A stretch of 64,000 bases of DNA from positions 67,077 to 131,076 of the forward strand of contig NZ_JBEFNF010000009.1 in NCBI RefSeq assembly GCF_040196175.1, in the 5' to 3' direction. Below, piece after piece: positions 16,510-24,976 of the stretch. A model generated the notes under the pieces. That model saw only the letters and a list, made by a program, of their open reading frames with translations. It searched no databases and was not told where the DNA came from. How positions within the stretch are numbered: position 1 is the stretch's first letter; the number at the start of each line of letters is the position of its first letter. Source of the stretch: Halospina sp040196175 (GTDB lineage: Bacteria > Pseudomonadota > Gammaproteobacteria > Pseudomonadales > Oleiphilaceae). Both the position numbers and the translations under genes were made by a program.

Positions 16510-16579
16510 TCCCTAGATCAAAGAAGAACGATACAGTACCAATCAAGGGGTCGTTCGTCATCTCCCCAGGGGCAGACAG

Positions 16580-16975
16580 TTGAATTACTGGCGGGTTATA
16601 GTTCCTTCATCGGTTCTTAACCCAGATCATACCGCCGTGACTGACAACCGTTTCTCCGAGCAAAGCGCCCTGAGCGCAGCCCAAGCACTGCAGCAGGTAC
16701 TCGCCCGCCGCACCCATAAACGCAAGGTGTTGGGTGAGGAATGCATCGTGCCCGGCCAGCTCGGCGAAGCGCTGGGCCTCCCTGCCGTCATCCACCGTCT
16801 CCAGAGTCGTAGCGGGCGAGCACGGAGCGAAGCCAGAGAGCGCTTCGAGGCGATCTGGGCATCCCTTTCCGAATCGTCACGCAAGCGGGTCCGTGACGAG
16901 CTCGGCTGGTACGATCCACGGGAACTCGACTGGGAGGATCCGCGCTCCAACCGCCGCCCGGCGGAAGGTTACTGA
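16580..16975 (+). CDS. Hypothetical protein, up to 131 aa
   Basis: I do not recognise this protein. It is soluble and very charged: an alpha-helical centre rich in Arg, Glu and Ala (roughly residues 25-110) and a polar tail with Asp/Glu/Trp (WYDPRELDWEDPRS). It has no signal peptide, membrane helix or Cys pair. The start is uncertain: the ATG at 16580 gives 131 residues, while a GTG at 16637 (VTDNRFSEQ) would give 112 and fits the helical body better; neither has a clear ribosome binding site. It is divergent from pmtA by 70 nt. Its last 7 bases overlap the 3' end of the convergent DMT transporter gene. Confidence 0.6.
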   Translation: MNYWRVIVPSSVLNPDHTAVTDNRFSEQSALSAAQALQQVLARRTHKRKVLGEECIVPGQLGEALGLPAVIHRLQSRSGRARSEARERFEAIWASLSESSRKRVRDELGWYDPRELDWEDPRSNRRPAEGY

Positions 16976-17853
16976 GCCCGCGAGTGATAGTGCTGCTGGA
17001 GGTAAAGGCCAGCAATCACTAGAGCGAGCCCTACCACAGTCGATCCGCGAATGGGTTCACCCACGATCAGCGCGATGAACCCCAGCGATAGTGGCGGTGA
17101 CAGAAAAATCAGGTTGCTCAGGCGTGAGGTATTGGTCGCCTTCTTCATGGCGAGGAGCCAGAGAACGAATGCAATTCCCATTTCGAACGTGCCCACCCAT
17201 GCAGCCGCGGCCAGCCCTTTCCAATGCGGCCATTCCCAACCACTCCAGAGGACAAGGGCCAGAATCAACGGCCAGGCCACCAGGAAGTTCAGCAGCAGTC
17301 CAGCGACCGGCTCACGCGTATCACGGGTATTGAAGATCCAGTAGAACGCCCACACCAGGGTACTCAACAGGGCAAGACCTACCCCAGCCCCATTCGAGAG
17401 GTCAAAAGCCAATGGCTGACCGCGTGTTGCAATAACGAAGACGCCGCTATAGCAGATGAGCCCGGCCAAACCGTCCACCGCCTTCAGACTGTGTCCCAGG
17501 AAAGGTACCGCCAGATAGGTCAGCGTCAGCGCCCAGGTGTAGTTGATGGCCATAGCCTCCTGCGCTGGCAGCAGATCATAGGCGCCGAACAGCAGAAGGT
17601 AGTAGAGAACCGGGTTGATCAGCCCAAAACCAAGGGATAGAAGCAGATCACGCCGCCCGGGGCGCAGTGTTTCCTTGAGGCGACTCTGCCATCTCTGCCA
17701 GGCGACCAGCACCAGTATCGAAAAAGTGACCCCCCAGAACATCAGTCCAGTACGCGACAGGTACTCAAGGGATACCTTGAACGCAGTCGCTGCCGTGGAC
17801 CACAGAAGCACCGTGGTCACGCCAAGGGTCATGGCCTGGCGCTGATCTTTCAT
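16969..17853 (-). CDS. DMT-family (EamA) transporter
   Basis: A 294-residue integral membrane protein of the drug/metabolite transporter superfamily with about ten helices in two EamA repeats. The first repeat begins with the helix LGVTTVLLWSTAATAFKVSL. The second has a typical EamA ending (LSNLIFLSPPLSLGFIALIVGE). DMT proteins export or import amino acids, metabolites or toxic compounds; the substrate cannot be told from sequence. The stop of the thioesterase gene lies one base upstream of this ATG, so the two are likely cotranscribed. Confidence 0.88.
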   Translation of the reverse strand: MKDQRQAMTLGVTTVLLWSTAATAFKVSLEYLSRTGLMFWGVTFSILVLVAWQRWQSRLKETLRPGRRDLLLSLGFGLINPVLYYLLLFGAYDLLPAQEAMAINYTWALTLTYLAVPFLGHSLKAVDGLAGLICYSGVFVIATRGQPLAFDLSNGAGVGLALLSTLVWAFYWIFNTRDTREPVAGLLLNFLVAWPLILALVLWSGWEWPHWKGLAAAAWVGTFEMGIAFVLWLLAMKKATNTSRLSNLIFLSPPLSLGFIALIVGEPIRGSTVVGLALVIAGLYLQQHYHSRAQ

Positions 17854-17854
17854 A

Positions 17855-18643
17855 TCAGGCGAAAACAGTAACCGTCTGCTGACTGCGCGCGACCAGCTCG
17901 CCGCTCGCCGTCCAGATCCCCGCCCGCGTCAGGCCATAGCCATCCCGCGCCTGGTCAATGGTGGCCTGGTAAAGCAACCAATCGGAGGGATCAATGGACG
18001 GCATGGGATGGACCAGCTCCATGGTCCAGCTCAGGGTGCTGGCCGGTGCCGGTTTACTCAGATGCGGCAGCACGGCCGGCGGCCAGGTATCGACCAGAGC
18101 CACCAGGTGCGAGTGGGTGATGCATGCCGGCGCCTCCCGAAAACGCATCCAACCGCCCATGGTGCGGTCCGCGGAACCGGTAAACGGGAAGCCACCGAGG
18201 CAGAAACGCAGGTCATAATGGCGCAGAAAATCCGGAGTAACGCCCTCAATCTGCGGCATCGGGCGCGCTGCATCGGGCTTATCCGCCTCGGGAGCGGATT
18301 GCTGCTCAACGGATACCTCGGAATCCCGTCCGGATCCGAAACTGCCGAGCGCGACCATCACTGTTTCACCGTCCTGATGAATACGGCTCTCCACCTGGGT
18401 CACGGCCTTGCCCTGACGCAGAATCTCCGCGCTGACATCGACCGTCTGATCCGGCGCCGCGGGCCCCACGAAAGAAATGGCCAGTGAACGCAGAGGCCGC
18501 TGATCCACCAGCTCGGCACGCATGGCCTCATGCGCCATCGCCGCCAGCAGGCCACCGAAAGTGGCCCGACCCTGGCCCCAGTCAGGAGTCAGCTCCGCCC
18601 GCCCCTGACGGGCGGTGTGCATCAGGTTGTCAAAATCACTCAT
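17855..18643 (-). CDS. Acyl-CoA thioesterase family protein (double hotdog)
   Basis: A 262-residue protein of the TesB-like thioesterase family with two hotdog domains. The N-terminal domain includes GRATFGGLLAAMAHEAM and LRSLAISFVGPA, the C-terminal one MGGWMRFREAP, LVALVDTWPPAVL and STLSWTMELVHP. Such enzymes hydrolyse acyl-CoA esters; the length is close to the usual 260-290. The linker between the domains (about 110-135) is polar and low in complexity. Chain-length preference cannot be inferred. It lies directly after folA, with the two genes abutting. Confidence 0.82.
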   Translation of the reverse strand: MSDFDNLMHTARQGRAELTPDWGQGRATFGGLLAAMAHEAMRAELVDQRPLRSLAISFVGPAAPDQTVDVSAEILRQGKAVTQVESRIHQDGETVMVALGSFGSGRDSEVSVEQQSAPEADKPDAARPMPQIEGVTPDFLRHYDLRFCLGGFPFTGSADRTMGGWMRFREAPACITHSHLVALVDTWPPAVLPHLSKPAPASTLSWTMELVHPMPSIDPSDWLLYQATIDQARDGYGLTRAGIWTASGELVARSQQTVTVFA

Positions 18644-19156
18644 TCAGTACTCTCCACGGTCATAGACAACAGCGCTGTAGGGGTAACGGTTGGCTTCCTC
18701 GCCGCCGGCGTGATCCTCGCGCGAGACCTCCTCCCAGCGGCTGAGATCCACCTCCGGAAAAAACGTATCGCCAGCCACCTCGGCATGAACCTCGGTCAGA
18801 TAGAGCCGATCCGCCATTGGCAGCGCCTCTGCGTAAATCTGCGCCCCGCCAATGACAACCGTCTCCTCAGCCCCGTCGATCAACCCCTGCCTTTCAGCCT
18901 GCTCCAGGGCCTGCTCAAACGAATGTACCACGCAGACACCTTCCCGCGACCATTCAGCATTACGTGTGATCACGATATTGCTGCGACCAGGTAGCGGCCG
19001 CCCTATGGATTCATGGGTACAGCGCCCCATGATGATGGGTTTCCCCATGGTAGCCCTCTTGAAGTACTGCAGTTCCTCAGGCAGATACCAGGGTAGACGG
19101 TTATTTCGGCCAATCACCCTATTGCGGGCCATGGCCACCATAAGTGCAAGACGCAT
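18644..19156 (-). CDS. folA: Dihydrofolate reductase
   Basis: A 170-residue DHFR that reduces dihydrofolate to tetrahydrofolate with NADPH, restoring the cofactor consumed by ThyA. The signatures are VIGRNNRLPWYLPEELQYFK, MGRCTHESIGRPLPGR and VIGGAQIYAEALPMADRLYLTEV. The catalytic acid is Glu28 where E. coli has Asp27, a natural variant seen in many DHFRs. It follows thyA by 9 nt, the thyA-folA pair common in bacteria, and is slightly longer than E. coli DHFR (159). Confidence 0.97.
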   Translation of the reverse strand: MRLALMVAMARNRVIGRNNRLPWYLPEELQYFKRATMGKPIIMGRCTHESIGRPLPGRSNIVITRNAEWSREGVCVVHSFEQALEQAERQGLIDGAEETVVIGGAQIYAEALPMADRLYLTEVHAEVAGDTFFPEVDLSRWEEVSREDHAGGEEANRYPYSAVVYDRGEY

Positions 19157-19165
19157 GAACGGACC

Positions 19166-20005
19166 TCAGATGGCGATGGGAGCACGGATCAGCGGATACG
19201 GATCATACCCGGTAATGCGAAAATCCGCTTCCTCGTAATCAAACAGACTCGGAGGGCAACGCTGCAGCTCCAGACTCGGCACAGGCCCAGGCGAGCGGCG
19301 CAGCTGCTCATAGACAATATCGTTCGTCAGATGATTCTGATAAAGGTGTACGTCACCGAAAGTGTGAACAAAATCCCCCGGTTCAAGCCCCGCCTGCTGA
19401 GCCATCATGCAGGTCAGCAGACTGTAAGACGCAATGTTGAACGGAACGCCGAGGAATAAATCGGCGCTGCGCTGATAGAGCTGGCATGACAGCCGCCCAT
19501 CCGCCACAAAGAACTGGAACAGACAGTGACAGGGTGCCAGCGCCATGCGGCCCGCATGCACGTTCTCCTGGGGGCCCATGGATTCATCCGGCAGCTCCGC
19601 CGGGTTCCAGGCGGTCACCACCAGACGCCGGGATTCAGGGCGGTTGCGGATACCGTCGAGAACGTCGCTGATCTGGTCCACGGTGCTGCCATCCGGGCAC
19701 TGCCAGCTGCGCCACTGCTTGCCATAGATCGGTCCCAGGTCACCGTCGTCGGTGGCCCACTGATTCCAGATGGCGACCCGGTTCTGCTGCAGCTCACCGT
19801 TGTCCGTGGAGCCACGCAGGAACCACAGGAGTTCATGGATGATGCTGCGCACATGGACCTTCTTGGTGGTGAGAAGCGGAAAACCCTGCCCCAGATCAAA
19901 GCGCAGCTGACGCCCGAAAACCGAGCGTGTGCCAACCCCGGTTCGATCACCCCGGTCTACACCGTTATCGATCACATCGCGCATCAGCGCCAAATAGGAT
20001 TCCAT
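19166..20005 (-). CDS. thyA: Thymidylate synthase
   Basis: A 279-residue ThyA that makes dTMP from dUMP with methylenetetrahydrofolate. Present are the N-terminal RTGVGTRSVFG phosphate-binding loop, the catalytic Cys159 in MALAPCHCLFQF, and the YQRSADLFLGVPFNIASY dUMP-binding motif. It is about 15 residues longer than the E. coli enzyme; the extra sequence falls just before the catalytic region, around ESMGPQENVHAGR (141-153). The ATG abuts the lgt stop codon, so translation is probably coupled. Confidence 0.97.
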   Translation of the reverse strand: MESYLALMRDVIDNGVDRGDRTGVGTRSVFGRQLRFDLGQGFPLLTTKKVHVRSIIHELLWFLRGSTDNGELQQNRVAIWNQWATDDGDLGPIYGKQWRSWQCPDGSTVDQISDVLDGIRNRPESRRLVVTAWNPAELPDESMGPQENVHAGRMALAPCHCLFQFFVADGRLSCQLYQRSADLFLGVPFNIASYSLLTCMMAQQAGLEPGDFVHTFGDVHLYQNHLTNDIVYEQLRRSPGPVPSLELQRCPPSLFDYEEADFRITGYDPYPLIRAPIAI

Positions 20006-20803
20006 TCAGGCGGGCCTCCCCTGTTGATAGGCCAGAAACAGCAACATACCACCGGCCACGATCATGGGCGCGGACAAAACCTGCCCCATGGTCATCCAGT
20101 CCAGCAGCACAAAACCAAGGTGAGCGTCGGGCTCGCGGTAGAACTCGGCCACGGAACGCAGAATCCCGTAACCGGCCAGGAAGAGCCCGGACACTGCCAT
20201 GCGCGGTCTTGGCCTGGCGGAGAACCACCAGAGGACCACGAACAAAAGCACGCCTTCAAGCGCGAACTGATACAGCTGCGAGGGGTGGCGAGGCAGGGCA
20301 TCCCCAGCCTGCGGAAACACCATGGCCCAAGGCAGCTCCGGCGATGTGGGGCGGCCCCAGAGTTCACCATTGATGAAATTGCCCAGCCGCCCCAGCCCCA
20401 GGCCCACCGGAATCACCGGTGCAATAAAATCCGCGATATTGAAAAAGCGGGTATCAATACGGCGGGCGAACATCAGCATCGCGACCAGCACTCCGATCAG
20501 CCCTCCATGGAAGGACATTCCGCCCTCCCAGATCTGGACGAGCCAAAACGGGTCCCCCAGGAAACGATCAAAATGATAGAAAAGCACATAACCGAAACGC
20601 CCTCCCAGAATCACGCCCAATGCCATATAGAACAGCAGGTCGCCCAGCTGTTCAGCGTTGACCGGCGAATCCGCGCGGCTCGTGCGCGAGCGCGCCAGTG
20701 CCCAGCCGCCAACAAAGGCGACGAGATAGGTCAGCCCGTACCAGTGGATGGCCACAGGGCCGAGGGAGACAGCAACCGGATCGAATTGCGGATGTACCAG
20801 CAT
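20006..20803 (-). CDS. lgt: Prolipoprotein diacylglyceryl transferase
   Basis: A 265-residue inner-membrane enzyme with about seven helices that transfers diacylglycerol from phosphatidylglycerol to the lipobox Cys of prolipoproteins. The family signature GRLGNFINGELWGRPT and the N-terminal VAIHWYGLTYLVAF are present. It should serve the lipoproteins encoded in this window, RlpA and LpoA. It lies 7 nt after the TauE-like permease and abuts thyA, the order lgt-thyA-folA known in pseudomonads. Confidence 0.97.
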   Translation of the reverse strand: MLVHPQFDPVAVSLGPVAIHWYGLTYLVAFVGGWALARSRTSRADSPVNAEQLGDLLFYMALGVILGGRFGYVLFYHFDRFLGDPFWLVQIWEGGMSFHGGLIGVLVAMLMFARRIDTRFFNIADFIAPVIPVGLGLGRLGNFINGELWGRPTSPELPWAMVFPQAGDALPRHPSQLYQFALEGVLLFVVLWWFSARPRPRMAVSGLFLAGYGILRSVAEFYREPDAHLGFVLLDWMTMGQVLSAPMIVAGGMLLFLAYQQGRPA

Positions 20804-20810
20804 GAGACCT

Positions 20811-21611
20811 TCAACCTGAAATCAGAAAACGCGCACCAACCACCACCAGTAGCAGCGCGAACAGGCGCTTGAGCCAGCGCTCATCCAACCGGTGTGCCAG
20901 CAGTGCACCAACACGGGCGAAAGGAACACTCATCAGTGCAATTCCCACCAGGCCCGGCAGAAACACAAAACCGATGCTGTATTCCGGAAGCCCCTCCCGG
21001 CCCCAACCCACGACCATATTGGCCAGCGCCCCGGAAACCGCAATAGGAAGGCCGCAGGCCGCCGACGTCCCTACGGCATGCTGAATGCGCACACCGATCC
21101 ACGTCAGGTAGGGAACAGTCAGGGTCCCACCTCCGATGCCCACTAAGGCCGAAAGCCAGCCGATGCCGCCTCCCACGCCGCCAAATTCGGTTTTGGCGGG
21201 GTCGCGCTCTGAGGCCCTGGGGGACCAACCGGTGACCATCTTCACGGCCACAAGAAGAACAAAAACACCGATGATGCGTTGCAGCATGTCCCCACTGAGC
21301 ATCCCGGCCGTCACCGCACCCAGCGCCGCACCCAGCAATATACCAGCTGCCATGGGCCGGAACAGATCCCACCGGACCGCGCCCTTGCCATGGTGGGTCC
21401 GGATCGAGCTCATAGAAGTGAATACGACCGTAGCCAGCGACGTACCCACTGCAAGATGGGCCGTAATGCCCTCGCTCATGCCCTGCCAGCCGAAGACAAA
21501 CACCAGCGCCGGTACAATGATGAGACCCCCGCCGATCCCAAACAGACCTGCCAGCGTCCCGGCAACGGCCCCTAGTCCCAGATAGAAAGCCAGTGGTTCG
21601 AGGATGCCCAT
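20811..21611 (-). CDS. TauE/SafE-family membrane permease
   Basis: A 266-residue protein of the sulfite/organosulfur exporter (TauE/SafE) family with about eight helices in two repeats; the repeat signature GLFGIGGGLIIVP near the N-terminus and SALVGIGGGTLTVPYLTW in the middle are clear. The family moves small organic or inorganic anions; the substrate is unknown here. The ATG at 21611 gives the usual start MGILEPLAFYLGLG; an ATG 12 codons upstream is possible. A permease of this kind next to lgt is common in gammaproteobacteria, but no functional link is known to me. Confidence 0.88.
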   Translation of the reverse strand: MGILEPLAFYLGLGAVAGTLAGLFGIGGGLIIVPALVFVFGWQGMSEGITAHLAVGTSLATVVFTSMSSIRTHHGKGAVRWDLFRPMAAGILLGAALGAVTAGMLSGDMLQRIIGVFVLLVAVKMVTGWSPRASERDPAKTEFGGVGGGIGWLSALVGIGGGTLTVPYLTWIGVRIQHAVGTSAACGLPIAVSGALANMVVGWGREGLPEYSIGFVFLPGLVGIALMSVPFARVGALLAHRLDERWLKRLFALLLVVVGARFLISG

Positions 21612-21694
21612 CCGATTGCCGTTCCGTTGTCCGAAGAAGGGCAGCATGGTATCAGGGGACGGTCATGGGTGACAGGTCGCACCACTTGGCGTGA

Positions 21695-21722
21695 GTGACG
21701 GGATCGGAGGGCGTGCTACAAT
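21695..21722 (+). promoter_or_regulatory. Predicted promoter of xseB-ispA
   Basis: GTGACG (21695-21700) and TACAAT (21717-21722) are spaced by 16 bp and lie 47 nt before the xseB start, in the gap between divergent genes. Match is moderate. Confidence 0.4.
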
Positions 21723-21769
21723 TCGTCTGTCCACCGGGTAACAACGCCGGTAGTAACGGGAGTGGATGC

Positions 21770-22045
21770 ATGAGTGACAGTGAACATGACAGCAGTAACA
21801 GCAACACCACTAATACCGCCAGTTTCGAGGCCAGCATCCAGGAACTGGAAACACTGGTTCGCAAACTGGAACAGGGCGACATGGCGCTGGAGGACTCGCT
21901 CAAGGCATTCGAGCGCGGCGTTCAGCTTACTCGCTCCTGCCAGCAGTCTCTGCGTGATGCGGAACAGCGCGTGGAACAGGTGATCGAGAACAGCCAGGGT
22001 GAGCTTGAAAGCCGCCCCTACCCGGAGGAAAGCTCCGAGGCATGA
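21770..22045 (+). CDS. xseB: Exodeoxyribonuclease VII small subunit
   Basis: A 91-residue XseB, partner of XseA in exonuclease VII, which degrades single-stranded DNA. The core SFEASIQELETLVRKLEQGD and LEDSLKAFERGVQL match the family's two-helix fold. The N-terminal 20 residues are Ser/Asn/Thr-rich and the C-terminus is acidic. The ATG at 21770 is chosen because GGGAG precedes it by 7-8 nt and the protein then has normal length. Its stop overlaps the ispA start by 4 nt (ATGA). xseA is not in this window. Confidence 0.95.
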   Translation: MSDSEHDSSNSNTTNTASFEASIQELETLVRKLEQGDMALEDSLKAFERGVQLTRSCQQSLRDAEQRVEQVIENSQGELESRPYPEESSEA

Positions 22046-22920
22046 CGGTCGACACTTTTCTCAACGACACCCGGCAACGCCTGGAAAGCGCCCTTGAGCG
22101 CACGCTTCCGGGATCGGACAGCGAGCCCAACCGCCTCCATCAGGCCATGCGCCATGCCGTACTCGGTGGCGGTAAACGGTTGCGTCCCGCTCTGGTACTG
22201 GCGGCCTGCCGCTGTGGTGGTGGATCTGAAGAACAGGCCCTGCCCGCCGCAATCGCAGTGGAACTCGTCCACGCCTACTCCCTGGTGCACGACGACCTGC
22301 CGGCCATGGATGATGACGAGTTGCGTCGCGGTCAGCCTACCTGTCATGTGGCCTTTGACGAGGCCACCGCCATCCTGGCGGGCGACGCCCTGCAGACACT
22401 GGCTTTCGGTACACTTTCCGGGATCAGCCAGCCGCCAGCGACCGTGGTGACCATGGTCAGGGAACTGTCCTATGCGACTGGGCACAAAGGCATGGCTGGA
22501 GGACAGGCACTGGACCTGGACGCTACCGGCGCCCACCCCTCCATCGAGGCGCTGGAAACTCTGCACCGGCGCAAAACCGGTGCCCTCATAGAAGCCTCAC
22601 TGGTTCTGGGCGCTCTGTGCGCGGATGGTGATGAGCGTTTTCTAGGTGCCCTGCGCGCTTTCGGCCGCAGCATCGGGCTTGCCTTTCAGATTCAGGATGA
22701 CATTCTGGACGTGGAAGGCAACTCCGCCGAGACCGGCAAGCCCCAGGGGTCTGACACAGCGGCGGACAAGGCCACCTACACGGCCCTGCTGGGCCTGGAA
22801 GGCGCCCGCAAACGCCTGGACGGCTTCCATCACGATGCGCTTGACCAGCTCGCACCTATCCCAGGCGACACCTCACTGCTCGCCGCACTCGCCACTTTCA
22901 TCATCGAACGCAATCACTGA
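22042..22920 (+). CDS. ispA: Farnesyl diphosphate synthase (geranyltranstransferase)
   Basis: A 292-residue short-chain prenyl synthase that makes farnesyl diphosphate from IPP and DMAPP, feeding quinone side chains and undecaprenyl phosphate, the wall lipid carrier. Both Asp-rich motifs are present: DDLPAMDDD (first) and DDILD (second), with VGGGKRLRPAL-type start sequence (LGGGKRLRPALVL). Short residues before the first motif (VELVHAYSLVH) suggest a C15 product. It overlaps xseB by 4 nt and lies upstream of dxs, the usual xseB-ispA-dxs order. Confidence 0.96.
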   Translation: MTVDTFLNDTRQRLESALERTLPGSDSEPNRLHQAMRHAVLGGGKRLRPALVLAACRCGGGSEEQALPAAIAVELVHAYSLVHDDLPAMDDDELRRGQPTCHVAFDEATAILAGDALQTLAFGTLSGISQPPATVVTMVRELSYATGHKGMAGGQALDLDATGAHPSIEALETLHRRKTGALIEASLVLGALCADGDERFLGALRAFGRSIGLAFQIQDDILDVEGNSAETGKPQGSDTAADKATYTALLGLEGARKRLDGFHHDALDQLAPIPGDTSLLAALATFIIERNH

Positions 22921-22934
22921 CGCCACGCTGTTGT

Positions 22935-22950
22935 CACCGCCTCGGCGGTG
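22935..22950 (+). terminator. Possible terminator after ispA
   Basis: CACCGC-CTCG-GCGGTG is a 6-bp stem with a tetraloop, 14 nt after the ispA stop. No good T-run follows (CACTTATTGT), so it may be partial; dxs has its own promoter just downstream. Confidence 0.4.
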
Positions 22951-22976
22951 CACTTATTGTACTGTAAAACGCGGGA

Positions 22977-23005
22977 CTGATCTTCCGCGCCGTTTTCACT
23001 ATAAT
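22977..23005 (+). promoter_or_regulatory. Predicted dxs promoter
   Basis: A perfect TATAAT (23000-23005) lies 41 nt before the dxs start, with a weak -35 (CTGATC, 22977-22982) at 17-bp spacing. This lets dxs be transcribed apart from xseB-ispA. Confidence 0.55.
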
Positions 23006-23046
23006 ACGGGATCATCGTCAGGAATCACCAAGGCAGCAAGGCCCGG

Positions 23047-24972
23047 ATGCAGGACAACACCGTTTTCAACAGCATACCCACGCAGCGCCCGGAGACGCCC
23101 CTGCTGGACCGCATTAACACACCGGAGCAGCTGCGCACGCTCAGCCGTGAGCAACTGGTGCCCCTGGCGCGCGAATTACGCGCCTTTCTCCTGTGGTCCG
23201 TGGGTCAGTCCGGCGGGCACTTCGGGGCTGGCCTGGGCGTAGTCGAACTGACTCTGGCCCTGCACTATGCCTTTGAAACCCCCGAAGATCGGCTGGTCTG
23301 GGATGTGGGCCACCAGGCCTACCCGCACAAGATTCTGACCGGGCGCCGCGAACAGCTGCGGACCATCCGCAAGAAAGACGGCCTGGCCGCCTTCCCCAAC
23401 CGAGAAGAAAGCCCCTACGATCACTTCGGAGTGGGCCACTCCAGTACCTCCATCAGTTCTGCCCTGGGGATGGCCCTGGCCGCTCGCCAGCAGGGGCGCA
23501 ACCGCAAGGGCATCGCGGTCATGGGCGACGGCGCCATGACCGCGGGCATGGCCTTTGAGGCCCTGACCCATGCTGCGGATGTGCGTGCCAACCTGCTGGT
23601 GGTGCTCAACGACAATGAAATGTCCATTTCGCACAACGTGGGCGGGCTCTCCAACTACTTTGGGCGTCTCCTGGCAAGCCGGACCTACAACCAGGTCCGC
23701 GACAGCAGTAAGCGAGCACTGGCCAACACCCCCGGACTCAAGGCCCTCGTGCGCCGCACTGAGGAGCACTTCAAGGGCATGCTGGCTCCGGGCACCCTGT
23801 TCGAGGAGATGGGCTTCAACTACATCGGCCCCATCGACGGCCACGACCTACCCCTGCTGCTGGAAACCCTTGATACCATCAGCCACCTTGAAGGGCCCCA
23901 GTTCCTTCATGTGGTTACGACCAAGGGTAAGGGTTTCGGCCCTGCTGAGTCCGATCCCGTGGGCTATCACGCCATCAACAAGATCGAACCGGCACCGCCC
24001 GTTCAGCCGGCGGATGCTCCCAAGAAGCCCAAGTACTCGAACATCTTCGGCCAGTGGCTGTGCGACATAGCCGAGCAGGATAACCGGGTCATGGGCATCA
24101 CCCCCGCCATGCGCGAGGGCTCGGACCTGGTAGCCTTCTCCGAGCGCTTCCCGGAACGCTACTTTGATGTCGCCATTGCCGAGCAGCACGCAGTAACAAT
24201 GGCCGCCGGTATGGCGTGCGACGGCGCCAAGCCGGTGGTCGCCATCTATTCCACTTTCCTTCAGCGGGCCTATGACCAGCTGATCCACGATGTGGCTCTA
24301 CAGAACCTGGACGTGCTCTTCGCTCTGGACCGTGCCGGCCAGGTGGGCGAGGACGGCCCGACGCACGCCGGCGCCTTCGACCTGACCTACCTGCGCTGCG
24401 TGCCCAACATGGTGGTGATGGCGCCCTCGGACGAGAACGAGACCCGGCACCTGCTCTACACCGGCTGGTGCCATGCAGGGCCGGCTGCCGTTCGCTACCC
24501 CAGGGGCACCGGCCCGGGCGCGGCTGTGGATGAACACATGGAAGCGTTGCCGCTTGGGCGCGGAATTGTGCGACGCCAAGGTAACCGGGTCGCCATTCTG
24601 GCCTTTGGCGCCATGGTCACCCCTGCTCTGGAGGTTGCGGAATCACTGAATGCCACAGTGGCGGATATGCGCTTTGTGAAACCGCTGGACACGGCGCTGG
24701 TGGAGGATCTGGCGACCAGCCACGACCTTCTGGTGACCATCGAGGAAAACATGGTGGCCGGTGGCGCCGGTAGCGGCGTTTCGGAACACCTGCATGCCGC
24801 CGCGGTTGGCGTGGACCTGCTTCAGTTGGGTCTACCGGACCGTTTTATCGACCACGGCAAGCCGGCGGAGCAGCTGGCAGACGCCGGGCTGGATGCAGAC
24901 ACCATCCACAACGCCATAAGCCAGCGTCTTTCCCGGGGCAGCGACAGCGGCCTCGCCGTCGCCCAGACCTGA
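23047..24972 (+). CDS. dxs: 1-deoxy-D-xylulose-5-phosphate synthase
   Basis: A 641-residue Dxs that condenses pyruvate and glyceraldehyde 3-phosphate to 1-deoxyxylulose 5-phosphate, the first and flux-controlling step of the MEP isoprenoid pathway. The thiamine diphosphate motif (GDGAMTAGMAFEALTHAADV to LNDNEMSIS) lies at about residues 160-195, and the transketolase-like glutamate and DRAGQVGEDGPTHAGAFD are in the second half. The third domain is complete (VTIEENMVAGGAGSGVSEHL). It is 126 nt from ispA and converges on ribA, with 4 nt between stops. Confidence 0.98.
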   Translation: MQDNTVFNSIPTQRPETPLLDRINTPEQLRTLSREQLVPLARELRAFLLWSVGQSGGHFGAGLGVVELTLALHYAFETPEDRLVWDVGHQAYPHKILTGRREQLRTIRKKDGLAAFPNREESPYDHFGVGHSSTSISSALGMALAARQQGRNRKGIAVMGDGAMTAGMAFEALTHAADVRANLLVVLNDNEMSISHNVGGLSNYFGRLLASRTYNQVRDSSKRALANTPGLKALVRRTEEHFKGMLAPGTLFEEMGFNYIGPIDGHDLPLLLETLDTISHLEGPQFLHVVTTKGKGFGPAESDPVGYHAINKIEPAPPVQPADAPKKPKYSNIFGQWLCDIAEQDNRVMGITPAMREGSDLVAFSERFPERYFDVAIAEQHAVTMAAGMACDGAKPVVAIYSTFLQRAYDQLIHDVALQNLDVLFALDRAGQVGEDGPTHAGAFDLTYLRCVPNMVVMAPSDENETRHLLYTGWCHAGPAAVRYPRGTGPGAAVDEHMEALPLGRGIVRRQGNRVAILAFGAMVTPALEVAESLNATVADMRFVKPLDTALVEDLATSHDLLVTIEENMVAGGAGSGVSEHLHAAAVGVDLLQLGLPDRFIDHGKPAEQLADAGLDADTIHNAISQRLSRGSDSGLAVAQT

Positions 24973-24976
24973 TCCC

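Noticed and set aside
19526..20872. Plus-strand frame of 448 codons opposite thyA and lgt
   Set aside because: It spans two convincing genes, is His/Gln/Arg-rich without domains, and has no start signal.
23000..23046. Second start site or leader peptide gene before dxs
   Set aside because: No short frame with a ribosome binding site was found between the -10 and the dxs ATG.
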